Below are positions 17,777-24,882 of a DNA stretch of 64,000 bases, piece by piece. Made by a program: the position numbers and the translations under genes. Below the pieces are notes generated by a model. The model was not told the DNA's origin. It saw nothing but the letters and a program-made list of their open reading frames with translations, and did no database searches. Each line of letters starts with the position of its first letter. Within the stretch, counting starts at the first letter, position 1. Source of the stretch: CAMLIZ01 sp040758375 (GTDB taxonomy: Bacteria; Pseudomonadota; Gammaproteobacteria; Burkholderiales; Burkholderiaceae_C); contig JBFLWE010000009.1 in assembly GCA_040758375.1 (NCBI GenBank), positions 25,981 through 89,980 on the forward strand, in the 5' to 3' direction.

Positions 17777-18579
17777 GCGGCCACCACCGAGGAAACCAGC
17801 AGCTGGGTGTAGGGATGCTGCGGATCGTCGAGCACGCGGTCGGTGAGGCCCTGCTCCACCACACGGCCTTGCGTCATGACCAGCGTGCGCTGCGCGAGCA
17901 GCCGCGCCACGCCCAGGTCGTGGGTGACGATCAAGGCCGACAGGTGCAGCCGCGCCACCAGCAGGCGGATCAGGTCGAGCAGCTTCGCCTGCACCGACAC
18001 GTCCAGCCCCGAGGTGGGCTCGTCCATCAGCACCAGGCGCGGGCGCGTCACCAGGTTGCGCGCGATCTGCAGGCGCTGGCGCATGCCGCCCGAGAAGCTG
18101 CCGGGGGCGTCGTCCAGTCGCGCCGGGTCCAGCTCGACGCGCTGCATCCACCGCTGCGCGGTGTCGCGCAGCACCTGGTAGCGGCGCTCGCCGATGCCCA
18201 TGAGGCGCTCGCCCACGTTGGCGCCTGCGCTCACGTTCATGCGCAGTCCTTCATGGGCCGCCTGCTCCACGAAGCCCCATTCGGTGCGCGCGAGGCGGCG
18301 GCGCTCGCGCTCGGGCAGCGCATGCACGTCCAACGCCTCACCGGCCGCGCTGCGGTACAGCACCCGGCCCGCCGACGGCTGCAGCCGGCCGGCGATGCAG
18401 TTGAGCAGCGTCGATTTGCCCGAGCCCGACTCGCCCACGATGGCCAGCACCTCGCCGGGGTGCAGCTCGAAGCTGGCGTCCTGCACGGCCCAGTGGCCGT
18501 CGCGCGCGCCGGCAAAGCGGTGCGAGAGCTGCCGCACCTGCAGCACGGGTGGTGTCGGCGCGTCCAGGCCGGTGTTCAT
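17773..18579 (-). CDS. phnK: C-P lyase system ABC-type protein PhnK
   Basis: A 268-residue ABC ATPase-like subunit that binds the PhnGHIJ core at PhnJ. Walker A is GESGSGKST, signature SFSGGMRQRLQIARN, Walker B VLMDEPTSGLD, and the C-terminus QHPYTQLLVSSVV resembles the oligopeptide-transporter ATPase family from which PhnK derives. I start at the ATG overlapping the phnJ stop (ATGA); an upstream in-frame ATG at 18633 lies deep within phnJ. It is placed between phnJ and phnL in the usual order. Confidence 0.97.
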   Translation of the reverse strand: MNTGLDAPTPPVLQVRQLSHRFAGARDGHWAVQDASFELHPGEVLAIVGESGSGKSTLLNCIAGRLQPSAGRVLYRSAAGEALDVHALPERERRRLARTEWGFVEQAAHEGLRMNVSAGANVGERLMGIGERRYQVLRDTAQRWMQRVELDPARLDDAPGSFSGGMRQRLQIARNLVTRPRLVLMDEPTSGLDVSVQAKLLDLIRLLVARLHLSALIVTHDLGVARLLAQRTLVMTQGRVVEQGLTDRVLDDPQHPYTQLLVSSVVAA

Positions 18580-19508
18580 CGCGTGTTTTCCTGTTGCCGT
18601 CCGCGGCAGAAGTCGGTGTCGGAACAGCTCCACAGGCGCTGCCCGCCGTCGAGCACGATCTCGTCGAGGTAGCTGGTGGTGCTGCCGCAGGCCGCGCAGG
18701 CATGGCCCTGCGGCTCGATGCGAAACGGCCGGTCTTCGAAGTCGAGGCTTTGCACGTCGGTGTAGGGCGGCACCGCATAAAGCCGCTTCTCGCGCCCGGC
18801 GCCAAACAACATCAGCGCCGGGCTCTGGTGCAGCTTGGGATTGTCGAAGCTGGGTATCGGCGACGGCGCCATCACGTAGCGGCCGTTCACCCGCACCGGA
18901 TGGTCGTAGCTGGCGTCGATGCGGCCCCAGTGCGCCAGGTCTTCGTAGAGCTTCACGTTCATCAGCCCGTACTCTGCGAAGGCATGCAGCTTCAGCGTTT
19001 CCCCGCGCCGCGGCTCCAGCCGGTACAGCGGCTCGGGCTGCGGCACCTGGAACACCAGGATCTGGCCTTCGCCGAGAGGCGCCTCGGGGATGCGGTGGCG
19101 CGTCTGGATCAGCGTGGACTCGCGCGTGCGCTCGGTCGTGCGCACGCCGGTGGTGCGGCGGAAGAAGTGGCGGATGTTCACCGCGTTGGTGGTGTCGTCC
19201 GAGCCCTGGTCGATGACCTTGAGCACGTCGCGCGGGCCGATCACCGCCGCGGTGACCTGGATGCCGCCGGTGCCCCAGCCATAGGCCAGCGGCATCTCGC
19301 GCGAGCCGAAGGGCACCTGGTGGCCGGGAAGGGCCACGGCCTTGAGCAGCGCGCGCCGGATCATGCGCTTGGTGTGCTCGTCGAGGTACCCGAAGTTGTA
19401 CCCTGCAGACGTCTGCCCCCGGTCGCGGGGTACCGCGCCCGCCCCCCGAGGGGGCACGAGGCCGGCTTGAGGCGGCTCGGCGCCGCCCTCGTTGCCTCGC
19501 CTACTCAT
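18576..19508 (-). CDS. phnJ: carbon-phosphorus lyase, radical-SAM enzyme PhnJ, with a repeat-derived N-terminal segment
   Basis: PhnJ cleaves the C-P bond of alpha-D-ribose 1-methylphosphonate 5-phosphate using a 4Fe-4S cluster and S-adenosylmethionine. The Cys cluster region is visible near the C-terminus: CAAC, then 20 residues later CSDTDFC. The conserved core starts at AGYNFGYLDEHTKRMIRRAL and includes GTGGIQVTAAVIGPRDVLKV. About 30 residues lie between the Met and this core, Pro/Gly/Arg-rich and encoded by GC-rich palindromic DNA (19400-19498). PhnJ from other bacteria starts close to the core, so this leader is an oddity. The start overlaps the phnI stop by 8 bp. No alternative ATG lies close to the core. 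Confidence 0.96.
   Translation of the reverse strand: MSRRGNEGGAEPPQAGLVPPRGAGAVPRDRGQTSAGYNFGYLDEHTKRMIRRALLKAVALPGHQVPFGSREMPLAYGWGTGGIQVTAAVIGPRDVLKVIDQGSDDTTNAVNIRHFFRRTTGVRTTERTRESTLIQTRHRIPEAPLGEGQILVFQVPQPEPLYRLEPRRGETLKLHAFAEYGLMNVKLYEDLAHWGRIDASYDHPVRVNGRYVMAPSPIPSFDNPKLHQSPALMLFGAGREKRLYAVPPYTDVQSLDFEDRPFRIEPQGHACAACGSTTSYLDEIVLDGGQRLWSCSDTDFCRGRQQENTR
19418..19498 (-). repeat. GC-rich palindromic repeat within the 5' end of phnJ
   Basis: On the coding strand, dyads such as GCCCCCTCGGGGGGC and CCCCGCGACCGGGG occur in tandem between the phnJ start codon and the conserved phnJ core. The stretch has no homologue in normal phnJ genes as far as I know, and resembles the palindromic intergenic repeats elsewhere in the window. 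Exact borders are uncertain. Confidence 0.55.
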
Positions 19509-20580
19509 ATCGGTTCTCCTCGCGCAGCTTGCGGATCAGCTGCAGCTCCGATTCGAAGGTCACGTAGTGCGGCAGCTTCAGGTGCTGCACGAAGCCCGAG
19601 GCCTCCACGTTGTCGCCGTGCGGCAGCACGAATTCCTGCTGTTGCGCCGGCGCGGCCGTGCCCTCGTCGAACTCGTCGCTGCGCAGCGCGCGGTCGACCA
19701 GCGACATGGCCATGGCCTTGCGCTCGCCGTGGCCGAACACCAGGCCCTGGCCGCGCGTGAACTGCGGCGGCTGCTGCGCGCTGCCGACGAACTGGTTGAT
19801 CATCTGGCAGTCGGTGAGCTCGATCTCGCCGATCTGGATGGCAAAGCCCAGCTCGTCGGGCACGATCTCCAGCGGCACCCGCCCCACGCGGATCTCGCCG
19901 GCGAACGGATGCGTGAACGCATAGCCGCGCTGGGTGGAATAGGCCATCCCCAGCACCCAGCCTTCGTCGGCGCGGGCCAGCATCTGCAGGCGCGCGCTGC
20001 GCGGCAAGGGATAGGCCGGCGGGTCGCGCGTGATGTCGGGCGGCTCGGGGTCGCCGGCCGAGGGCAGGCAAGGCTCGACGAGGCCCTCGGCCGCCAGCAG
20101 CGCCAGCGGGCTGGGCACTTCGTGCGCGGCCTCGTCGTGCAGCGGCGCCTCGGGTGCCGCCGCAGGGGCGCCAGGCTGCAGCAGCCCGAAGTCGAGCAGG
20201 CGCTGCGTGTAGTCGAAGGTGGGGCCCAGCAGTTGCCCGCCGGGCAAGTCCTTGAAGATCGCCGACACGCGGCGCCTGACCCGCATGCGCGCGGTGTCCA
20301 GCGGCACGCCGCTGCCCAGGCGCGGCAAGGTGGTGCGGTAGGCGCGCAGCAGGAACACCGCCTCGATCGGGTCGCCCAACGCCTGCTTCAGCGCCAGCGC
20401 GGCCAGCTCGGGGTCGTACAGCGAAGCCTCGGCCATCACGCGGTCCACCAGCAGCGGCTGCTGGCTGCGCAACTGCTGCACCTGCAGTTCGTCCACCGCC
20501 GGGTCGCCGCGGCGCGCGGCGTCCAGCAGCTGCAGCGAGGCGGCGATCGCCTGCTCACCCCCTTTGACGGCGATGTACAT
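19501..20580 (-). CDS. phnI: C-P lyase core subunit PhnI
   Basis: A 359-residue core subunit with purine nucleosidase activity; with PhnG, PhnH and PhnL it replaces the adenine of ATP by a phosphonate. Recognised by the N-terminus MYIAVKGGEQAIAAS, by DYTQRLLDFGLLQ, by YALTHPF-like YAFTHPFAGEIRVG, and by the C-terminal NVEASGFVQHLKLPHYVTFE. Length is normal. The gene lies 4 bp after phnH and overlaps phnJ, within the phnG-M operon. Confidence 0.97.
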   Translation of the reverse strand: MYIAVKGGEQAIAASLQLLDAARRGDPAVDELQVQQLRSQQPLLVDRVMAEASLYDPELAALALKQALGDPIEAVFLLRAYRTTLPRLGSGVPLDTARMRVRRRVSAIFKDLPGGQLLGPTFDYTQRLLDFGLLQPGAPAAAPEAPLHDEAAHEVPSPLALLAAEGLVEPCLPSAGDPEPPDITRDPPAYPLPRSARLQMLARADEGWVLGMAYSTQRGYAFTHPFAGEIRVGRVPLEIVPDELGFAIQIGEIELTDCQMINQFVGSAQQPPQFTRGQGLVFGHGERKAMAMSLVDRALRSDEFDEGTAAPAQQQEFVLPHGDNVEASGFVQHLKLPHYVTFESELQLIRKLREENRYE

Positions 20581-20583
20581 GCG

Positions 20584-21213
20584 CTATGCCTCCAGCTCGA
20601 TCTGCGTGGTGCGCGGCACGGCGGCCAGCGTGTCGCCGCAGGCGAGCACGAGGTCGATGCCGCGCGGGAAGTCGGCCTGGCGCGCGATGCGGGCCTGCCA
20701 GAAGGCCGGCGACAGCCCTTCGACGCGCAGGCAATGCAGCGTGCGGATGCCGGGCCCGCGCAGGCGCAGCCGCGTGCCGGCGCCGGCGTCCTCGCTCAAG
20801 GCCGGCACCTCGACGATCAGCGTGGCCCCGGCCTGCGGCGCGAGGTCGCTGCCGTCGCGCAGGCGTTCCCACAGCGCAGGCACGGCCTCCTGCGCGGCGG
20901 CCACCACGAAGTCGGCCTCTTCGATGGCCGCTTCGCGCAGCCCGGTGTGGAACGCGAGGAAGCGCGTTGCAGCCTCGTCATGCAGCCGCCCCACCAGATG
21001 CAAACGCGTGTCGGCATCGAGCAGCGTCAGCAGCGCCGCGCCGCTGGCGCGCTGCAGCGCGGGCGGCTGCAGCCCCTGCAGCACCGCCGGCTCCAGCGCC
21101 TGCACGCGGCCCGGCCGGGCCATCGCCTGCAGCAGCGAGCGGAACACCTGCTGCGCCGCGCCCACCGGATCGGCAAAGCCGGGACGCATGTCGGCCAAGG
21201 CCCCCGCGTTCAT
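20584..21213 (-). CDS. phnH: C-P lyase core subunit PhnH
   Basis: A 209-residue subunit of the PhnGHIJ core complex. Identified from DPVGAAQQVFRSLLQAMARPG near the N-terminus, LLTLLDADTRLHL, and FPRGIDLVLACGDTLAAVPRTT at the C-terminus, all typical of PhnH. PhnH dimerises in the core and has no known catalytic site. It overlaps the phnG stop by 4 bp (ATGA). Confidence 0.97.
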   Translation of the reverse strand: MNAGALADMRPGFADPVGAAQQVFRSLLQAMARPGRVQALEPAVLQGLQPPALQRASGAALLTLLDADTRLHLVGRLHDEAATRFLAFHTGLREAAIEEADFVVAAAQEAVPALWERLRDGSDLAPQAGATLIVEVPALSEDAGAGTRLRLRGPGIRTLHCLRVEGLSPAFWQARIARQADFPRGIDLVLACGDTLAAVPRTTQIELEA

Positions 21214-21683
21214 GCGGCCTCCGGTTGAAGGGTGAAGAAGCGCACGCGGCTGGCTTCGGCCTGCGCACGCTCACGCTGCTGCCGCGCCTGCACTTGCTCG
21301 CGCAGCGGCTGCAGCACCGCGCGCCACAGCAGCGCATGCAACTCGCCGCGCTGCAGCAGCGCATCGAGCTGCGCCACGCGTTCGGCATGCTGCGCATCGC
21401 GCCCCATCACATGGCCCACGCCCGCCACCGCGCTGCCGTCGGCCGCGACGTGCCGCACCGCGCAGCGCGTGACCGTGGCCTCGCCCACATTGAAGCGGTC
21501 ACCGGTGTTGCCGATGCGAGCACGCACCATCACCAGCCCTTGTTCCGGGCGGCGCAGCCATTCGAAGGCGTAGTCGCGCAGCACCGGCGCGGCCAGCCGC
21601 TCCAGTGCCTGCGCCTCGGCCAGGGCCAGCACGCGCAGCCAGTCGGCACGCGGCGTTTGCGGCAGGGAAGCTTGTTCGGTCAT
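21210..21683 (-). CDS. phnG: C-P lyase core subunit PhnG
   Basis: A 157-residue subunit, first gene of the minus-strand C-P lyase operon. PhnG is needed with PhnHIL for the transfer of the ribosyl triphosphate group to phosphonate. Identified by LALAEAQALERLAAPVL, GLVMVRARIGNTGDRFNVGE and TRCAVRHVAADG. The start is 7 bp from the candidate PhnF operator, and a PhoB-type promoter (Pho box 21735-21752, -10 GATACT at 21719-21724) lies upstream. Confidence 0.97.
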   Translation of the reverse strand: MTEQASLPQTPRADWLRVLALAEAQALERLAAPVLRDYAFEWLRRPEQGLVMVRARIGNTGDRFNVGEATVTRCAVRHVAADGSAVAGVGHVMGRDAQHAERVAQLDALLQRGELHALLWRAVLQPLREQVQARQQRERAQAEASRVRFFTLQPEAA

Positions 21684-21690
21684 GCGAATG

Positions 21691-21702
21691 TCATCTAGAC
21701 GA
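21691..21702. promoter_or_regulatory. candidate PhnF operator before phnG and phnF
   Basis: TCATCTAGACGA is a near-palindrome around CTAG. Its exact reverse complement occurs at 23945-23956 before phnC and nowhere else noticed in the window. It lies downstream of the predicted phnG -10 element and 60 bp before phnF. GntR/HutC-family repressors bind such dyads, so PhnF is the likely ligand. Confidence 0.65.
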
Positions 21703-21718
21703 CCCTAAGATGGCGGCC

Positions 21719-21752
21719 AGTATCCGCAGCCCGCGTGACAGTTTCTTGACCG
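21719..21752 (-). promoter_or_regulatory. Pho-box promoter of phnG
   Basis: On the minus strand CGGTCAA (21752-21746) and CTGTCAC (21741-21735) are spaced by 11 bp, matching the PhoB consensus. Ten bp further a -10-like GATACT (21724-21719) follows, the spacing seen in PhoB-activated promoters where the box replaces the -35 element. Predicted from sequence only. Confidence 0.6.
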
Positions 21753-21762
21753 CACACCCTTC

Positions 21763-22521
21763 ATGCTGAAAACCGACAGCCTTGCCCTCGGGCCCGAGTC
21801 CGCGACGACCGACGCACCGCAAAAGCGCTGGGAACGCATCGCCACCGACCTGCGCGCCGACATCCTCACCGGCCGCTTCGCGCCCGGGCAGAAGCTGCCC
21901 AACGAGTCGCTGCTGGCCGAGCGCTTCAAGGTCAACCGCCACACGCTGCGCCAGGCCGTGAAACAGCTGGTGCACGAGGGGCACCTGCGGGTGCAGCACG
22001 GCAGTGGCACCTACGTGCGCGAGCTGGTGCTCGACTACGCGTTGCAGCGCCGCACCCGCATGACCGAAAACCTGGCGCAGGCCGGCGAACGCGGCCAGCG
22101 CGAGCTGCTGGCGCACGAGCGCCGCCCCGCGGGCGAGTGGGCCGCGCCGCTGAAGATCGCGCCGCGCGCCGCGGTGGAGCTGCTCTACACGCGCACCGTC
22201 GTGCGCGGCCGGCCCATCGGCATCAGCACCACGGCCTACCCCGCGGCGCGGCTGGCGGGCATGGCAGAAGCCTTCCGCCTCACCGGCTCGATCACGGCCG
22301 CGCTGCAACGCCTGGGCGTGAGCGACTACCTGCGCGCCGGCAGCACGGTCGCGTGCCGCCTGCCCAGCGCGGCCGAGGCCGACGCGCTGGCGCGGCCGGT
22401 GACCGAGCCGGTGCTGGTGGTGCGCTACCACAGCGTGGACCGCCAGGGCGTGCCGGTGGAAGCCGGCTGCACCTTGTTTGCCGCCGACGCGGTGCAGCTC
22501 ACCGTGGAGCACGCGGCATGA
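21763..22521 (+). CDS. phnF: GntR/HutC-family regulator of phosphonate metabolism
   Basis: A 252-residue repressor-type protein. The N-terminal winged helix is RWERIATDLRADILTGRF followed by LPNESLLAERFKVNRHTLRQ and the wing QHGSGTYV; the C-terminal part (residues 90-250) is the UTRA ligand-binding domain of the HutC subfamily. The gene is divergent from phnG, with both starts separated by 79 bp that contain a Pho box and a 12-bp near-palindrome also found before phnC. It is followed by the DUF1045 gene with ATGA overlap. It is likely to repress both phn operons in the absence of phosphonate; the effector is not known. Confidence 0.93.
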   Translation: MLKTDSLALGPESATTDAPQKRWERIATDLRADILTGRFAPGQKLPNESLLAERFKVNRHTLRQAVKQLVHEGHLRVQHGSGTYVRELVLDYALQRRTRMTENLAQAGERGQRELLAHERRPAGEWAAPLKIAPRAAVELLYTRTVVRGRPIGISTTAYPAARLAGMAEAFRLTGSITAALQRLGVSDYLRAGSTVACRLPSAAEADALARPVTEPVLVVRYHSVDRQGVPVEAGCTLFAADAVQLTVEHAA

Positions 22522-23198
22522 CGTTTCGCTACGCGGTGTATTTCGCGCCCGCGGCTTCGCACGCGCTGTGGCATGCCGGCTGCGACTGGCTGGGCCGCGA
22601 CGCGCGCGCCGGCATGCCCCTGTCGCCGCCGGCGCAGCCGCAGGTGGGCTCGCCCTGGCGCTACGGCTTTCATGCCACGCTCAAGGCTCCTTGCCGCCTG
22701 CAGGTGGCACCGCCGCAATGGCTGGCGCAGGTGCAGGCGCTGGCGCAGCGCCATGCGCGCTTTGCGATGCCGGCGCTGCAGGTGGCGATGCTCGGCGACT
22801 TCCTCGCGCTGCGGCCGGTGCAGCCGCTGGCCGCCGACCACCCGCTGCGCCGCCTGGCCGACGACTGCGTGCTGACGCTGGACAGCGGGCGCGCACCCGC
22901 CGATGCCGCCGAACGCGAGCGCCAGCTGCGCGGCGACCTGAGCATGCGCCAGCGCGAGCAGGTCGAACGCTACGGCTACGCCCACGTGCTGGACGACTGG
23001 CGCCTGCATTTCACGCTCACCGACTCCCTGGGCGCGCTGGACGCGGGCACGGTGCAGATGCTGCAGCGCAAGGCCGAGGCGCATTTCGCCGAAGCCTTGC
23101 GCGCGCCGCTGCTGTGCGACGCGCTCAGCGTGTTCGTGCAGCCCGCGCCCGGCGCGCCGTTCCAGCGGGTGCACCGCTTTGCGCTGGGAGGTGGCTGA
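22518..23198 (+). CDS. DUF1045 phosphonate-metabolism-associated 2H-phosphoesterase-like protein
   Basis: A 226-residue protein starting TFRYAVYFAPAASHALWHAG. It carries two H-x-T motifs typical of the 2H phosphoesterase superfamily: FHATLKAP near residue 53 and HFTLTDS near residue 165. This family is found within C-P lyase operons; a cyclic-phosphate or related phosphodiesterase step in ribose-phosphate recycling is plausible, perhaps in place of PhnP, which is absent from this cluster, but the reaction has not been derived from sequence. It overlaps phnF (ATGA) and phnN (TGATG). Confidence 0.88.
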   Translation: MTFRYAVYFAPAASHALWHAGCDWLGRDARAGMPLSPPAQPQVGSPWRYGFHATLKAPCRLQVAPPQWLAQVQALAQRHARFAMPALQVAMLGDFLALRPVQPLAADHPLRRLADDCVLTLDSGRAPADAAERERQLRGDLSMRQREQVERYGYAHVLDDWRLHFTLTDSLGALDAGTVQMLQRKAEAHFAEALRAPLLCDALSVFVQPAPGAPFQRVHRFALGGG

Positions 23199-23740
23199 TG
23201 CACCGCCGGCTGATCGTGGTGGTGGGTCCTTCGGGCGCGGGCAAGGACACGCTGCTCAAGCGCTGGCGCGAGCGCCTGGCCCCCGCGGCGCCGCTGCACT
23301 TTGCGCGGCGCCTGATCACGCGCCCGGCCGACCCGCTAGGCGAGCGGCACGAGCCGGTCACGCACGCGCAACTGCAGGCCTTGCGCGCCAGCGGCGCACT
23401 CGCATTCGAGTGGCAGGCCCACGGCCTGGCCTATGCGGTGCATCGCGAGGCGCTGGCACCGCTGGGTCGCGGCGAATGGGTGGTGCTCAACGGGTCGCGC
23501 GACCACCTGCCCACGTTGCGCGCGCAGGCTCCCGGCTGCCGCGTGGTCGAGGTGACCGCGCCGCCGGCGTTGCTGCTGGCGCGGCTGCAGGCGCGCGCGC
23601 GTGAATCGGCCGACGCCCTGCAGGCCCGCCTGCGGCGCGAGACCGCGCCGGTGCAGCCCGACCTGACCCTGGTCAACGATGGCGACCCCGCGGAGTGTGT
23701 GCGCGCACTGCACGCCTGGTGGCTTGCACAGCAGCGCTGA
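23198..23740 (+). CDS. phnN: ribose 1,5-bisphosphate phosphokinase
   Basis: A 180-residue guanylate-kinase-like enzyme that converts ribose 1,5-bisphosphate, a C-P lyase product, to PRPP. The P-loop is VVVGPSGAGKDTL at residues 7-19; RRLITRPADPLGERHEPV and FEWQAHGLAYAVHRE match substrate-binding segments of PhnN. Start codon overlaps the DUF1045 stop by 1 nt (TGATG) after a GGGAGG ribosome-binding site. Its stop codon is also the first base triplet of a tandem 86-bp repeat. Confidence 0.95.
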   Translation: MHRRLIVVVGPSGAGKDTLLKRWRERLAPAAPLHFARRLITRPADPLGERHEPVTHAQLQALRASGALAFEWQAHGLAYAVHREALAPLGRGEWVVLNGSRDHLPTLRAQAPGCRVVEVTAPPALLLARLQARARESADALQARLRRETAPVQPDLTLVNDGDPAECVRALHAWWLAQQR

Positions 23741-23909
23741 ATCTCGGCCTCCGGCCGCGGAGTACCGCGGCCACCTCCCAAGGAGGGGCGACCTTGCTTG
23801 GGGCGGCCCGGCGCGGCGGCCGCTGAATCTCCGCCTCCGGCCGCGGAGTACCGCGGCCACCTCCCAAGGAGGGGCGACCTTGCTTGGGGCGGCCCGGCGC
23901 GGCGGCCGC
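23738..23909 (+). repeat. tandem duplication of an 86-bp GC-rich element
   Basis: Two copies, 23738-23823 and 23824-23909, identical except for one base near the left end. Each starts TGAATCTC, holds the palindrome CCGCGGAGTACCGCGG and the dyad CCTCCCAAGGAGG, and ends with GCTTGGGGCGGCCCGGCGC plus a GGCGGCCGC. The first copy supplies the phnN stop codon. A diverged copy, including the identical 19-bp end block, lies inside the gene at 44619-47723. Confidence 0.85.
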
Positions 23910-23912
23910 TAA

Positions 23913-23941
23913 ACGTCACCGGAGCGTCACGCGAGCGTCAC
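23913..23941 (+). promoter_or_regulatory. Pho-box-like direct repeats before phnC
   Basis: ACGTCAC (23913), GCGTCAC (23924) and GCGTCAC (23935) are spaced by exactly 11 bp, the PhoB pattern, though the first two bases of each repeat differ from consensus. A -10-like GATGAT follows 10 bp downstream (23952-23957) and overlaps the candidate PhnF operator, so activation and repression would compete here. Confidence 0.6.
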
Positions 23942-23944
23942 GCG

Positions 23945-23956
23945 TCGTCTAGATGA
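23945..23956. promoter_or_regulatory. candidate PhnF operator before phnC
   Basis: TCGTCTAGATGA, exact reverse complement of the 12-bp site before phnG/phnF. It overlaps the predicted -10 of the PhoB-type phnC promoter and lies 31 bp before the phnC ATG, a position suited to repression. Confidence 0.65.
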
Positions 23957-23987
23957 TTCGCCGCAGTCCTATCTGGCGGAGCGCGTG

Positions 23988-24833
23988 ATGAGCGAGACGG
24001 TGATCGAGGTGGAATCCCTGCGCAAGAGCTTCGGCGGGCAGCCGGCGCTGCGCAATGTGTCGCTGCGCATGGGCCGCGGCGAAATGGTGGCCCTGCTCGG
24101 CGCCTCGGGCTCCGGCAAGTCCACACTGCTGCGCCACCTCAACGGCCTGCAGCGCGCCGACCTGGGCTCGATCAGCGAAGTCACGGTGCTGGGCCGCACG
24201 GTGCAGCTGGGCGGCGTGCTGTCCCCGCGCATCCGCGAGCTGCGCGCCGAGGTGGCGGCGATCTTCCAGCAGTTCAACCTGGTGGACCGCCTGCCGGTGA
24301 TGACCAACGTGGTGGCCGGCGCGCTGCACCGGTTGCCGCTGTGGCGCGCGCTGCTGCGGCGCTTTCCGGACGCGGAGTACGCGCGCGCCTACGACGCGCT
24401 CACCCGCGTGGGCATCGAGCGCTGCGCCTGGCAACGCGCCTCCACGCTGTCGGGCGGGCAGCAGCAGCGCGCCGCGATCTCGCGCGCGCTGGTGCAGCAG
24501 GCCAAGCTGATCCTGGCCGACGAGCCGATCGCCTCGCTGGACCCCGAGTCGAGCCGCCGCGTGATGAGCCTGCTGGCGGAACTGAACCGCGAGCTGGGCG
24601 TGACCGTGCTGGTCTCGCTGCACCAGATCGAGCATGCCTTCGCCTTCTGCCCGCGCACCATCGCGCTGCGCGCCGGCGAGGTGGTGTTCGACGGCCCCAC
24701 GCGCGAGCTGCATCCCGAGCGACTGAAGTCGCTGTATGGCGCGCAGACCGGCGAGCTGCTGCACCCGCAGGCCGGCACGCCGCAGGGCGAGCCGCCGGTG
24801 CTGCTGCCCGAGCCGGCGCTCGCGGCCGCCTGA
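23988..24833 (+). CDS. phnC: phosphonate ABC transporter ATP-binding protein
   Basis: A 281-residue ATPase of the PhnCDE phosphonate importer. Walker A is GASGSGKST, signature LSGGQQQRAAISRAL, Walker B LILADEPIASLD, followed by SRRVMSLLAELNRE and SLHQIEHAFAFCPRTIALR, all as in PhnC. The ATG at 23988 is preferred over a GTG one codon earlier. First gene of a phnCDE unit with its own Pho box and PhnF site, although it could also be read through from phnN across the tandem repeat. Confidence 0.96.
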   Translation: MSETVIEVESLRKSFGGQPALRNVSLRMGRGEMVALLGASGSGKSTLLRHLNGLQRADLGSISEVTVLGRTVQLGGVLSPRIRELRAEVAAIFQQFNLVDRLPVMTNVVAGALHRLPLWRALLRRFPDAEYARAYDALTRVGIERCAWQRASTLSGGQQQRAAISRALVQQAKLILADEPIASLDPESSRRVMSLLAELNRELGVTVLVSLHQIEHAFAFCPRTIALRAGEVVFDGPTRELHPERLKSLYGAQTGELLHPQAGTPQGEPPVLLPEPALAAA

Positions 24834-24882
24834 ATCCCGTTTCCCCAACACACGCACACACGCTTTCGAGAGGAGCACGCCC

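Noticed and set aside
23738..23909. Possible short CRISPR array
   Set aside because: Two 86-bp units are directly adjacent with no spacer and are present in diverged form within a gene, so this is a duplicated repeat.
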